Shown in pieces: positions 31,907 to 43,996 of a DNA stretch of 64,000 bases. The notes under the pieces are model-generated. The model was given only the letters and a program-made list of their open reading frames with translations. It was not told where the DNA came from and ran no database searches. The DNA is taken from the NCBI GenBank assembly GCA_032433765.1, contig JAVIAB010000160.1:31895121-31959120 (forward strand), read 5' to 3'. Made by a program: the position numbers and the translations under genes. Origin of the DNA: Megaustenia siamemsis (taxonomy: Eukaryota > Mollusca > Gastropoda > Stylommatophora > Ariophantidae). Numbering within the stretch: position 1 is the stretch's first letter; each line of letters opens with the position of its first letter.

Positions 31907-32647
31907 TCAGAGTAGAATTCCAGACTCTCTCATGAAGTCAGCTTTTTGTTTTAAGTGTTTCGATTGCCCCATATAGTTTCTCTTCCAGGGAGGGTTGGTG
32001 TGGACCACATTGCTCTTCTCAGGGCTGTGTACTGGGGGCAATCCTCTAGAACATGTTTTGTAGTTATATTGTCCAGTGTACAGTGGCATAGGCTGGTTGC
32101 ACCTATTTTTGAATTTGGTGAACATGTGATTTCTCATTCTATTGTGGCCAGTGCGTATGTGAAGTATGATGACTCGATCCCTCCTTGATAGTTGGTGGTA
32201 TCCGTCCCTCTCGTTATGCTTTGAGTGTTCTCGTTTCCATTTTTCATGAAACTGACCCTTGAGGATGGATTTGGCTTCATCATAACTGAGCGGATGGTTC
32301 TCTTGTGGTAATCTCCCTCCCTCTTTAGCTAATTTGTCTGTGCGTTCGTTCCCGTGTATATTACAGTGTGATGGTATCCACTGGATGACTACTCTCTGGA
32401 AGTTATTTAGTTGGTCCAGGGTTGTTCTCAAGTCATCTAGTTCATTGTTCTTGGGGCTTTTTAGAGCTGATAGTACTGACAGTGCATCAGTCAGAGTCAC
32501 CAATTTATTGCGCATGTTACTTTTGTGTTGAGAAGCCAGTGTTGCAGCATCTCTGAGGGCCTCAGTTTCTGCTTTAAAGTTGTTTGAGAATTTCCCAGTA
32601 GCTATTGACTTGGTGATCTCGTCTTGGTTATTCAGCGTCAAGAACAC
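31907..32647 (-). pseudogene. RNase H domain of the I-clade LINE
   Basis: A 246-codon open frame. KAETEALRDAATLASQHK holds the E of the DEDD set. VTLTDALSVLSALKSPKN holds the TD residues and VIQWIPSHCNIHGNERTDKL the final H...D. The first Asp lies upstream, in the region lost to a frameshift near 32640. It is followed by LSYDEAKSILKGQFHEKWKR and a zinc-knuckle-like tail. It belongs to the nested LINE and is non-autonomous on its own. Confidence 0.85.
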
Positions 32648-33039
32648 ACCACCCCCTCCATCTCTGGTGGCATTTGTACCAGAGCCATCTGTGTATATGT
32701 GGGACCAAGAGTCCTGTGGGTAGGTATCGTGTATGTGTTTTCTGATATATGTTTTCTTTCTGTATCTGATTGGGTGCCTTTTTCATGATTCCTCTTATAT
32801 TTTCCTTAAGTTCTGGTATTTTATGTTTCCCATTAGGAGACATATCAGATGGGCCCAAGGGTTTCGGTATTGTTTGGGAAAGTACTGGGTCTCCAGTAGT
32901 TAGTTCATTGGCGATTGCAGCGAAGTTGCTCCTCTTTAGTCGTACAATTCCGAAACCAGTTATTCTTTGGTTATTGGTTATGGAAGGCCTCGGTATCACT
33001 GCAAACGAATCAAAATCCATAATTGCTCAACCGCCCGTG

Positions 33040-33950
33040 CCAGTGGAATCATCCGAATTACTAACTCATCTCCCAAACAAAGAAAGGTAACTGTAGTCCC
33101 CATCGTAGCAGTCTCAGCACACGCCAAAAGACATAAGGCGAAACCGCGCAGAAAGTGAACACAGTCAACTGTTCCCTGTCATACGATATCATCCTTCATC
33201 GTAAACAATTGGGACATCGAAACATGGTCGAAACGGATGAAACACACAGTTGACGGTGTGCACAGAGCACTTAACTCAGTAGCTCCTGCAAAAAGCCGGA
33301 CTTGGAATATGAGGAAACTGCAGCAAAGGAACACCCTTCAGACATAGCCTTCAATGGTTCCTGCCGCCTATCCACCAGATATCATGGAAGTTCACGTCCT
33401 CCCGAAAATGATGATCGTCATATTGAGAACAAAAAATGTATAGCGCTTGATGATGTTAGGACTTCGTTCTTGACAGTACACCAACCGAACATATAAACAC
33501 ACAGTTAGCCGTCGAATTATCACCGTCACACATCAAACAATAGACCCTGCGGTTAGCGTACAACGAACGAAACACGGTGCAAATTTCTAAAGATGAAAAT
33601 CTTCGGTCGACTTGACGGAGATATCCATTAATGCGTTTCAGCATGTAAATAACTTGCGTCCAAAATCCCAATGTCGGCCATTGAATAGCACTCACTGTGA
33701 CGTAAACCGCATGTCAACACTAGACGGTGAAGGTCGCCGTTACAATACTTGACTTGTCAAAAAGAAACATTGCTGTATGTTCATCGCCGGTGCAGATTTG
33801 TCCACTTCGTTGCGCAGATTTGCTAAGTAGGACATCATTTTGATTTCAACACAGAAAATTGCAATCAGAGAGCCGAAATTAATCAAACCCCCGATGCATT
33901 GTCTGCAGCGGTCGAGAGAACGTGAAACGTTCACCATTTTGAAACGGAAG
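33040..33950. other. Unidentified insertion within the I-clade LINE
   Basis: Between the RT thumb (ends HPMHQRITEYF at about 33955) and the downstream region lies about 0.9 kb with no LINE similarity and noticeably higher GC than its surroundings. Short open frames occur on both strands without a recognisable domain. I could not find terminal repeats or a TSD, so limits are approximate. Confidence 0.4.
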
Positions 33951-36207
33951 TACTCAGTTATTCTTTGGTGCATGGGGTGACTAAGGAGCCTTCTATATTT
34001 CTCCGCTTGTTGCAATACTTTAATGACCCGTCTATCATCTAAGGGTTGTAAACCTGTTATTGTTTCCAGATTCTTGATAGGTGTAGATTTCATAGCACCA
34101 GTGATGATACGGGCAGCTTGGTTCTGTGTTCTGTTAATTTTGCTAAGGTGTGATCTGGAAGCCATAGCCCAGGCTGTGACTCCATACTCTAGAACTGGTC
34201 TGACTCTTCCAATGTATAATCGTTTCAAGATATTGCTGTCTGCTCCCCAGTCCGTTCCTGCCAATTTCTTCATAATATTTGTTCGTTTTCTGGCTTTTTT
34301 CCTTGCTCTTTCTATCTGATTTTTCCAAGTCATTCTGCGATTCATGGTGACGCCAAGATATGTTGGGTTGTGGTCAATAGGGAGTGTATGGTCTTTTATC
34401 TTCAAGTTTGCTGAGTGTGTTTCTTGATAGGCCGAAAATTGTATCTGTAGTTTTTTTTTTGTTAATTGATAAGAACCAGGTGTTGGTCCATTTTTCAAGT
34501 TCATCTAGAACATCTTACATCCTGGATTCAGCCACCGACATACTTTCCTCGCGAGCCCATAACGCCAGATCATCTGCGTATATTGCTGAGTGTATTCTTC
34601 GTGGAATGTCCATTACAATGTCATTTATGAAAATTAAAAAAGAGTGTTGGGGACAAGACTCCGCCTTGTGGGACACCTTTTTTCGATTGTGACCTTCTTA
34701 CTTAGTTGACCTTGTACTTGTACTCTGGCCGTTCTATCCTGAAGGTATTGAGAGACCCAATTGAATAAACGACCCGGGATGTCAAGTCTAAAAAGCTTGT
34801 TCTTTAAACCATCTCGCCATACCCTATCAAAAGCCTTCTCCATGTCGATCCACACTGCCAGTGTGTGTTTCTTTTCTTGTAGAGCATCCTCTATTTCATT
34901 TGCAATGTAAGTGAGCAGGTCTTCAGTTGATCTGTGCTGACGGAAGCCACTTTGTTGTGGTACGATTTGTTGTTTTGTCTCCAAATGCCACATAAGTCTT
35001 CTGTTAACCAGCCTTTCCATGAGTTTACTCAGGCAGCTCAGTAAAGCTAATTGGTATGTAGCTACTTGGGTCTAGTGGGTCTTTTACACGCTTGAGGATG
35101 GGCACCATAATAGCTTCTTTCCAGATTGCCGAAACATGATCTCTCTTCCAGCTAACATCTATTATCCTTAGAAGCTGGCCCTTGGCTTTCTGTCCCAGAT
35201 TTAGGAGCATTTCGTTGGAGATTCCATCTTTACCAGGGGAACTTTTGAGCTTTAATCCTTTGAGGGCAACATCTAATTCAGTTGGGGTAAAGATGGTTGT
35301 CTGATGCTCTTCTGGAGCTAAAGCCATGTGTTTTGCATCTTGGTTTTCCCGTCTTGCAGCTTTCTGTTTGTCTATTGGAATGTTTATTCTACTAATATTA
35401 TTGTAAGTCTCTGTCAGTAGATTTGCTGCCCTTTTGCTTGTGAGGATGTTCTGGTTGGGTTCTAATGTTATTGGAGGTCGGCAGTTGTTTTCGTCGCTCA
35501 GAGCTTTCGCAATTTTCCATAGTTTATGACCATTTTTGTCTGGATTAAGGCTCTCTGTTTTGTCTATCCAGCTCTGTCTTGCTGATATCATGACCTCACG
35601 TCTGTATTTGGCATAGGCTGCTTTGTAGGCACTGTTGCTCTCTGTGCTGTGTGATGTTTCAGCTAGTTCTCTGGCAGAATCCAGTTCCTCTTCTAGTCTT
35701 TGTATTTCCTTGCTCCAGTATGGCTTGTAGTTTCTTCTTGCTCCTCTAGGAATGGATTCTTTAGCAGTTCTCATGATTCCATTTGTTAACCGCTCTATTA
35801 TATTATTGACCTTATTTTCGTGGGTGTTGATAGACGCTGTATATGCATCAGTGAGCCTGGCAAACTTTGCCAAATCTGCTCTCTTATATTTCCAGCGGGG
35901 ATGAGGTATTTGCAACTCCTGTTTGTGAGCAAGATCCACTGAAAGTTTGGTTGGTCTGTGGTCACTATCTCCAAGTTGGTTCAGCACTTTTCTGTTTATT
36001 TTGATGGATATGTCTCTAGTTGCAAATGCTAGGTCGGGAGTGGAAGTTGTTTTCTATCTTCTTGAGTAGAAGGTTAGGGGGCGGGGGGTTTCTCTCTAGA
36101 GTTTATGAAATAGATTGTTGTCTATTTCCCATTCTTCCACTTCTTCACCTCGAGCATTGGACTCCTTACATCCCCATCTTTCAGAGTGGCTGTTAAAGCC
36201 TCCAAAT

Positions 36208-37115
36208 AGAAATGTAGATATCGAAATGCAGCACAAAATAGATGCTAATATTACACACAAATAAACTGTTGAATTAACAGAAAGAAAAACATGATGAATG
36301 ATTGGTTGTTTTGTGGCCGTGACGACACAACGTGAGTGATTGACAGAATAGAGAGAAGATACAATTACAGATGTCCAGATTAACACTTGTGTTCAAGACT
36401 TCATGTGATGGCTCGAAAACACAGTCTTGATTACGATCAAAAAGTGTACCCTATCAGTTGCTCTAGTTACACTTCACAAACTCAACAGAATAACTCTCTT
36501 TCTTGCATAGAAAAGTCTCTCATCGGGATTAAATGCTGGTAATTACCGACTATGAAACTGTAAAACTATATTGTTATTGGACAATTGTATTTGTGTCTTA
36601 AGGCTACTGCCCGAGGTGTGGCTCTCTCTATGTTCTGTAGGAAAAGCAGCAAAATTATTTGACGAGTTGAAAATCACTTACATGACTTCTGTGCCTAATT
36701 TGGAACTAACTAAAAACTTGCTCCTGTGAAATTTGTATATTCTTAGCCCTGATATCTCTTATAAGCACTGATATCTCTTATAAGCACTGATATCTCTTAT
36801 AAGCACTGATATCTTTATAAATTCAAATTATTTTCCCTTGAAATGTTCTCCGAAAAATCATACTAAATAAATATCGCCGCTAGAAATCTTTCTGAATTAT
36901 TGCCTGAATAATCTCCTCTAAGCTATTTCTCTGAATATATATACTCCACTAAAAAAAAAATATGCGTTGGATGGCATAACATAACAATGTTAAATGTAAT
37001 TTAATAAAAATAAAAGTGGATATGTAAGCACACAATTAAATATTATTCAGGCCCGTGAGTAGAGCTGCAGAGAGAATGTAAAATAAACATAACATTGTAT
37101 CTAGTATATTAGTAA
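36208..37115 (+). repeat. R1 copy 3, right part
   Basis: Resumes R1 at agaaatgtagatatcgaaat (compare agaaatataaagagattgaa near 23565). It continues through acacttgtgttcaagacttc and tctctttcttgcatagaaaa, to a block matching 24890-25050. It includes a 19-bp unit (ctgatatctcttataagca) repeated 3.5 times at 36749-36818. Confidence 0.75.
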
Positions 37116-38249
37116 ATTATTAGAGAGACGAGATAAACAACGACGTTCCGGGAAAACCTTCATCATGTACAAGATAAAACATATATACAAAGAGCAACAC
37201 GATAGGCAAATACTATTCTAAAATAAACAAAGAAATATAAACGCGAAAGCCAAACACTGATCTGAAAAAAAATTGGCGGAATGAAAAGATGGTCAGGATT
37301 TACCTAGCTATTGGCTATGTAAGTAATAGCCAATAGGGCAGGAAAGATTTAATAGGACCAAGGAGCGAAGCAGTGAAAAATTAGAAAGGAAATCTCTTAG
37401 GGATGAATGAAAAGATGGGCGTGAGTCAACCACGTGATGAGAACTGATAACAAGAGAATCCAAAATGAAGTTCCCGAAATGTGAAACAGCAACCAAAAGA
37501 AAAAGGTCTAGAAAAAACCTCTAAGAACGCCGATAGAGAGGCAACGATCTCAGAAACAAGCTTCTTCGCTAGCATCGAGAGGCTCGTCCAGAACATGGAC
37601 TTATGGTGAGACACATTGCTGGTCCTGTGAGAAAGTCTGATGACATCGGCAGTATACCAGCAACGAACCGTCACAAACGGAGCAACTAACTAAAACTAAA
37701 TATTCTAAACAGCATATGGATCAGATCTAAAATCTCCTTATCCGAACTCAATACTCATAATGGGGAAAAGGGAGGTGGGGTGCAAAATAGTAAAGGGCGT
37801 TTTCTGATAACAACATGAATGTAAAGTGTGGCCTTAATCAAGTCTGCTTTAAAAAAAAATCTCATTATAATCGTTATCCCATTACTGGGGTCTGCCGGGG
37901 GTTTGGCCTAGAGAGACAAACAGGACCGGAGAAATAAGCCGCTTGTCCTGGACAGTGGCTACGAGGTGCTAGGGTCAGAGTTTTTATTTCTTCCTGATAG
38001 ATACAAGTTGTGTTATCTTTATCAAAGGATAAATGCTAATAATGTGATGTACGGAACCGAATGATTGCTTGTTAGAAGTAGTTCGGCAGAGAATTCATCT
38101 TGGACTACAGAGCTACGGGCGCTAAAAAAAAGAAATCCATTGAAAAACTCTCAATACTTCAAGATCCCATTATTTGTAAGGACGGTTCTGAGTAATGCTG
38201 ACGTGCAGCAGCTAGGGTTTTGTGGATTATACCAACATGGTTGAGTAGG
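37116..38249. other. No recognisable gene; hairpin and Penelope-like motif
   Basis: Unique sequence. On the minus strand, around 37136-37170, the string atgatgaaggttttcccgga with acgtcgttg is a decayed relative of the hammerhead-like motifs at 28797 and 50434. At 37311-37340 an 11-bp perfect inverted repeat (ctattggctat / atagccaatag) encloses a 7-base loop. No coding region recognised. Confidence 0.45.
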
Positions 38250-39050
38250 CTATTAATCTGGCTATTTATTGTAGATGACACAGTCTTAATAGCAGAGACA
38301 GAGAATGAACTACAAGAAATGATAGACATAATAGTAATATAAAGCAACAAGAAAGGTCTCAGTCTGAATAGTAAGAAAACAGAAGTAATGGTTATATCGA
38401 AGAAACAATCACCACCATCATGCAGCATAAAAATAAACAGGACAAATCTGAAACAAGTACAACGTTTCAAATACTTGGGCACAATAATTACATCAGATGT
38501 GAGATGCACCACATAAATAAAAAGCAGAACAGCTTAGACCAAAATAGCATTTCAGAAAATTAAAAATATCTTATGCAACAAATCTATGTCAATAAAAAGG
38601 AGAAAGAGAGTTTCATCTGTGCTATATAGAACCAATTCTGACCTATGGAAGCGAATCATGGACAGTAGACAAACAAAAGAAAAGACGATTAAAGGCCACA
38701 GAGATGGGATTTCTCAGAAGAATGTTGAAAGTTCCCTGGACAGCTAAAAAGACCAATGAGGAAGTTCTCAAAGATGCCAACACAAAAAGCGAGCTCTTAA
38801 AAAACATCAGAAAGAAACAATCAACATTTTTCGGGCACATCATGAGAAGAGGAAAGTTGGAATACTTGGTTACAACTGGCAAAATAAAAGGAAAGAGAGA
38901 TCGCGGACGACAAAGAGAGAAAATACAGGATAGCTTGGTTTCATGGCATGAAAACAGTCAACAACAGAACTGATACTATGCACTGTAGATAGAAGATTGT
39001 GGAGGGACATGATCACCTTCGCCAACCGGTATGGCACATGATGATGATTT
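38250..39050 (+). mobile_element. LINE-2 RT C-terminal fragment
   Basis: Reads VDDTVLIAETENELQEMIDI (degenerate YADD-type box), GLSLNSKKTEVMVISKKQ, FKYLGTIITSD, GFLRRMLKVPWTAKKTNEEV, MRRGKLEYLVTTGKIKGKRD and GRQREKIQDSLVSW. It ends ggtatggcacatgatgatga. Some frameshifts are present; it is close to the 22271-22910 copy. Confidence 0.85.
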
Positions 39051-39395
39051 AGCATTACGGTGTCCAGCATGAGAATGGAGATCGAAGCAGCAACGACGGC
39101 GACAACATGGTTGGTTATACAGAACACCATAACACTGACACCATTGCACTGATTTGTAACTGACTCGTAATGCATGTTTCGGAAGATTGACAGACAGTCT
39201 CTACAGCAGTAGTGGATGCATCTGGATGACTCTAAAGTGAGAGCGTTAAACTGAGTGTACGTACTGTCAATGACATGCTGGTGCTTCCATGCAATGAAAT
39301 AGTCGATAAGCTCGCTGGCAGCTCTCTCACTGAGTGTGATCTGATACTGAAGAAAGAGGACATCGCCAAGTTTATTCTTCATTTCTTAAGAGAGG

Positions 39396-40362
39396 AGGAG
39401 GAGGATGGGTGGGGCAAGGATGTATATATTGAGGCAATAAGGAGAATGGGTGGTTCAAGGATGTATATATTGAGGTAATAAGGAGGATGGGTGGGGCAAG
39501 GATGTATATATTGAGGTAATGAGGAGGATGGGTGGGGCAGGGATGTATATATTGAGGCAATAAGGAGGATGGGTGGGGCAAGGATGTATATATTGAGGCA
39601 ATAAGGAGGATGGGTGGGGCAAGGATGTATATATTGAGGTAATAAGGAGGATGGGTGGGGCAAGGATGTATAAATTGAGGTAATGAGGAGGATGGGTGGG
39701 GCAGGGATGTATATATTGAGGCAATAAGGAGGATGGGTGGGGCAAGGATGTATATATTGAGGTAATGAGGAGGGTGGGTGGGGCAAGGATGTATATATTG
39801 AGGTAATGAGGAGGGTGGGTGGGGCAGGGATGTATATATTGAGGTAATGAGGAGGATGGGTGGGGCAAGGATGTATATATTGAGGTAATGAGGAGGATGG
39901 GTGGGGCAGGGATGTATATATTGAGGTAATAAGGAGGATGGGTGGGGCAGGGATGTATATATTGAGGCAATAAGGAGGATGGGTGGGGCAAGGATGTATA
40001 TATTGAGGTAATGAGGAGGGTGGGTGGGTCAAGGATGTATATATTGAGGTAATGAGGAGGGTGGGTGGGGCAAGGATGTATATATTGAGGTAATGAGGAG
40101 GGTGGGTGGGGCAAGGATGTATATATTGAGGTAATGAGGAGGGTGGATGGGGCAAGGATGTATATATTGAGGAGGGTGGGTGGGGCTAGGATGTATATAT
40201 TGAGGTAATGAGGAGGGTGGATGGGGCAAGGATGTATATATTGAGGAGGGTGGGTGGGGCAAGGATGTATATATTGAGGTAATGAGGAGGGTGGATGGGG
40301 CAAGGATGTATATATTGAGGTATTGAGGAGGGTGGGTGGGGCAAGGATGTACATATTGAGAT
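39396..40362. repeat. 41-bp minisatellite, about 23 copies
   Basis: Units of the form aggaggatgggtggggcaag gatgtatatattgaggtaat g. Substitutions vary between units, and two shortened units (missing most of gtaatgaggag) occur near 40170 and 40240. Because 41 is not a multiple of three and the reverse-strand unit has no stop in any frame, long overlapping reverse frames rich in Pro, Tyr and Ile appear. They are not taken as genes. Confidence 0.95.
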
Positions 40363-40740
40363 ATTGATAACCTTAGCGGTGAAACATTGGCCTGGTCTAT
40401 CCGAACTTAGGGAAAAGAAGTGGGGGGGGGGGTAAAGAAAAAAAATTGTGTGTCTACAATAAACATCTTACAGGAAGTATCAGTCCTGCAAAGGCTTGGA
40501 GAATTTCTGGGACTGCTGGAGGAGCGTATGTGGTGAAGCCCCGACTGCAAAGAAGCTGGCTCCATGAGTAAAAAAAAAAAATAAATAATGATAGTTCTGC
40601 GCAGAATATACGAAACACGATATGATATCTTATAAGCTAAATACATGAGTATTCATTGCATGGTCAAAGAAGACTAGAGCTGTGGAGTGCAGTGACTTTA
40701 GAACTATAAGATGAGCCACAAAACAAAAAGCTTACTCAGA
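40363..40740. other. No recognisable gene
   Basis: Unique sequence with a G run and A-rich tracts, between the 41-bp array and a LINE-2 copy. Confidence 0.5.
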
Positions 40741-43490
40741 GTTATACAGGGAAGAATTCAAAACAAAATCTTATGGAGTTAACAGAACAACAATTTGGAT
40801 TTAGAAAGAACGCTAGGACTAGAGAAGCCATCTTCTGCACTAGAATGTTAATAGAAAAAAATTTGCAGAATAAAACAATCCAATGAATGCCTGCTTCATA
40901 GACTACACCAAAGCTTTTGATAAAATACACCATAAACAACTAATAAATACATACAAGACAAATAGTTATAGAATTATATATATTATATATATATATATAT
41001 ATATATGATGTCGAGATAAAACTGATATGTAATTTACATCGGGTACAAACAACTATCTAATGTAAGAAAAACTAATCTAAGGTATGCTGATTATATAGTC
41101 TTAATCGCTAAGAGTGAAAATGAGTTACAAGAAATGTTAGACATTATAGTGAAAGAAAGCAAAAATAAAGGACTCAGCCTTAATAACAAAAAGACAGAGG
41201 TAATGGTAACAACAAAGAAAAAGACATCACCTCAGTGCAAAAAAAAGACAATTGGAACAATAGTAAAACAAGTAAATGAATTTAAATATTTGGGAACTTT
41301 GTTAACCTCAGACGGCAGATGTACAAAACAGGTGAGATGCAGAATGGCTCAGGCAAAAGCAGCTTTCTAAAAAATGAGGAAGATATTGGATATAATATTG
41401 AGTAATATGGAGATATTTGGATATAAATATTAATAACACTAAAAAGATGACTATAAGCAGAGAAAACACAAAATATACAAGTGGATTTCGAAGTATATGG
41501 AAGAACCAAGAAAATTTCAAGAATAACATTATCTTGGACATATAACAAATGATGGAAAATGTAAGAAATAAAACAAAGAAAAAGAATAGGAATGACAAAG
41601 TGCAATTTTAACAACATGAAAAATATACTCACATCTAATCAGATGACACCAGAACTAGCACTACGAAATGTAAAATGGTATATATATATATATATACTCA
41701 ATATTCCAGTATGGTTAAAAAACATGGACATTAAATAAGAAAATAAAGGAAAAAAAATAAGCCTTAGAAATGTGGATCTACAGGAAAATAGGGAGAATTG
41801 GGTAGAAGAAAATAAAGTCAAACAAGGAAGTTCTAAATAAGTTGAAAATATTAAATAAAAAAGAACTACGCAACATAATTCAAGGAAGACAACTAAAATT
41901 TGTTGGAACATGAGAGGAGGCACAATACACTACTAATTTTGTTGGACATGTGAAGAGACACAATACACTACTAATTTTGTTGGACATGTGAAGAGACACA
42001 ATACACTACTACATTTGTTGGACATGTGAAGAGACACAATACACTACTAATTTTGTTGGACATGTGAAGAGACACAATACACTACTAATTTTGTTGGACA
42101 TGTGAAGAGACACAATACACTACTAATTTTGTTGGACATGTGAAGAGACACAATACACTACTAATTTTGATGGACATGTGAAGAGACACAATACACTACT
42201 AATTTTGATGGACATGTGAAGAGACACAATACACTACTAAATTTGTTGGACATGTGAAGAGACACAATACACTACTACATTTGTTGGCCATGTGAAGAGA
42301 CACAACACACTACTAATTTTGATGAATATGTGAAGAGACACAACACACTACTAATTTTGTTGGACATGTGAAGAGACACAACACACTACTAATTTTGTTG
42401 GACATGTGAAGAGACACAACACACTACTAATTTTGTTGGACATGTGAAGAGACACAATACACTACTACATTTGTTGGACATGTGAAGAGACACAATACAC
42501 TACTACATTTGTTGGACTTGTGAAGAGACACAATACACTACTACATTTGTTGGACATGTAAAGAGACACAATGCAACTCTTATTTTGTTGGACATGTGAA
42601 GAGATACAATACACTACTAATTTTGTTGGACATGTGAAGAGACACAATACACTACTAATTTTGTTGGACATGTGAAGAGATACAATACACTACTAATTTT
42701 GTTGGACATGTGAAGAGACACAATATACTACTAAATTTGTTGGACATGTGAAGAGACACAACACACTACTAATTTTGATGGACATGTGAAGAGACACAAC
42801 ACACTACTAATTTTGATGGACATGTGAAGAGACACAATACACTACTAATTTTGATGGACATGTGAAGAGACACAATACACTACTACATTTATTGGCCATG
42901 TGAAGAGACACAATACACTACTAATTTTGTTGGACATGTGAAGAGACACAATACACTACTAATTTTGATGGACATGTGAAGAGACACAATACAATACTAA
43001 TTTTGTTGGACATGTGAAGAGACACAATACACTACTAATTTTGTTGGACATGTGAAGAGACACAATACACTACTAATTTTGTTGGACATGTGAAGAGACA
43101 CCATACACTACTAATTTTGTTGGACATGTGAAAAGACACAACACACTACTAAAAGTCAAACAACAATTTTCAGAATCAGATGAAAATGAAAAAAAAAAGA
43201 ACTACATAACACAATTCAGAAAAGACAATTGGCATTTTGTTGGACATGTGAAGAGACACGATAACTTGCTATAAGTCATCTTTGAAGGGAAGGTACAAAG
43301 TAGACGAGGTAGAGGCAGACCAAGACTAAAGTGAAATGATAACATAGAATGATTGACAGGTGAATCTTCAACAACGTGCACCATCAAGATAAGAGACCGA
43401 CCTTCGATGTGGATATGGCACAAAATGAATTAAACATAAACAAGAATAGAACCTAACGACTAACCTGTTGCAGGTAAACTGCGACACTCG
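40741..43490 (+). mobile_element. LINE-2 copy with a 38-bp minisatellite inside
   Basis: RT blocks LTEQQFGFRKNARTREAIF, FIDYTKAFDKIHHKQLI (motif A), LRYADYIVLIAKSENELQEM (motif C, YADD changed to YADY), GLSLNNKKTEVMVTTKKK, VNEFKYLGTLLTSDGRCTKQ. Beyond about 41380 the frame decays; IYRKIGRIGWKKIKSNKEVL is recognisable, then LRNIIQGRQLKFVG, the minisatellite, and the 3' end agaacctaacgactaacctg. A (TA)n tract interrupts it near 40980. Confidence 0.8.
41930..43155. repeat. 38-bp minisatellite derived from LINE-2
   Basis: About 32 units of ttttgttggacatgtgaaga gacacaatacactactaa. The unit is the coding sequence for FVGHVKRHNTLL, whose single-copy version (FLGHVKRHNSLLKV) is intact in the LINE-2 fragment at 21851-22087. 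Unexpanded LINE-2 sequence lies on both sides, so amplification took place in place. The period is not a multiple of three. Confidence 0.95.
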
Positions 43491-43714
43491 CTAGAAAAGT
43501 TGACCAAGAATAAATAGTTTCTTTAAAAATGTTTCTTCATTTATATCATGTGTCCACGCACAAAGAGAAGATAGAAAACAAATTTCTGTCATAAAAACGG
43601 TTACTATTTTATACCAAAACTTGTTAGGCGGGTTTTAAACAAGGGTCCATCCTCTCCAGAGGCCGAGGACTTACTTCAAGACCAACAATCCCCTAATTTA
43701 CATCATGACTTTAA
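43491..43714. other. No recognisable gene
   Basis: Unique sequence between the LINE-2 3' end and the left boundary of GPCR locus B. Confidence 0.5.
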
Positions 43715-43996
43715 TAAACAAGGAGCTGCAGGAGCTGAGAATTCTCAAACTACAAACATGATGGCGCTTCATGTTCCAGTAGCTGTCAACTATTTGTCCA
43801 ACATGGGAGAAACAACGGATAGGAAAATTAAAATGTTAAATAATGGGACTACCCTGTCCATGGTTTAGAAACTTTTAATTGAAAATATAGGTCCTGTTAG
43901 TAAAGAAAGAGCTAAACTAATTTAATAACGTTAATTATATACTTGGACATTTTTTCTGCAGTCGGTTCCATCGGTATCAAAACGAAATAAGTCATT
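43715..43996 (+). repeat. Left part of GPCR locus B duplication
   Basis: Counterpart of 14060-14660 in locus A but without SINE-C, so it preserves the empty insertion site near 43785-43800. It leads into the triplet array at the point where locus A has cttattattaatcac. Confidence 0.75.

Larger units (their letters stand above)
31860..36207 (-). mobile_element. I-clade LINE, 5'-truncated, nested in R1
   Basis: A 4.3-kb reverse-strand element. From its 5' end: the end of the endonuclease (FGGFNSHSERWG, then GDSDHRPTKL with the catalytic SDH at about 35970), a linker, RT (KGLKLKSSPGKDGISNEMLL; SGFRQHRSTEDL; VWIDMEKAFDRVWRD; AIYADDLALWARE at about 34580), thumb, and an RNase H domain (VIQWIPSHCNIHGNERTDKL) that identifies the I group. 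A very short 3' UTR ends in (GA)n. The TSD is agaaat (31854-31859, 36208-36213). Frames are broken at about 35022, 34634 and 32640, and by a foreign segment at about 33040-33950. Confidence 0.9.

Noticed and set aside
33456..33695. 79-codon reverse frame in the LINE insert
   Set aside because: No family recognised. Kept only as part of the unidentified insert.
37308..37674. Reverse frames of 62 and 82 codons
   Set aside because: No domain; one spans the inverted repeat hairpin.
39379..40354. Reverse frames of 258 and 299 codons rich in Pro/Tyr/Ile
   Set aside because: They overlap in different frames and are produced by the stop-free 41-bp array.
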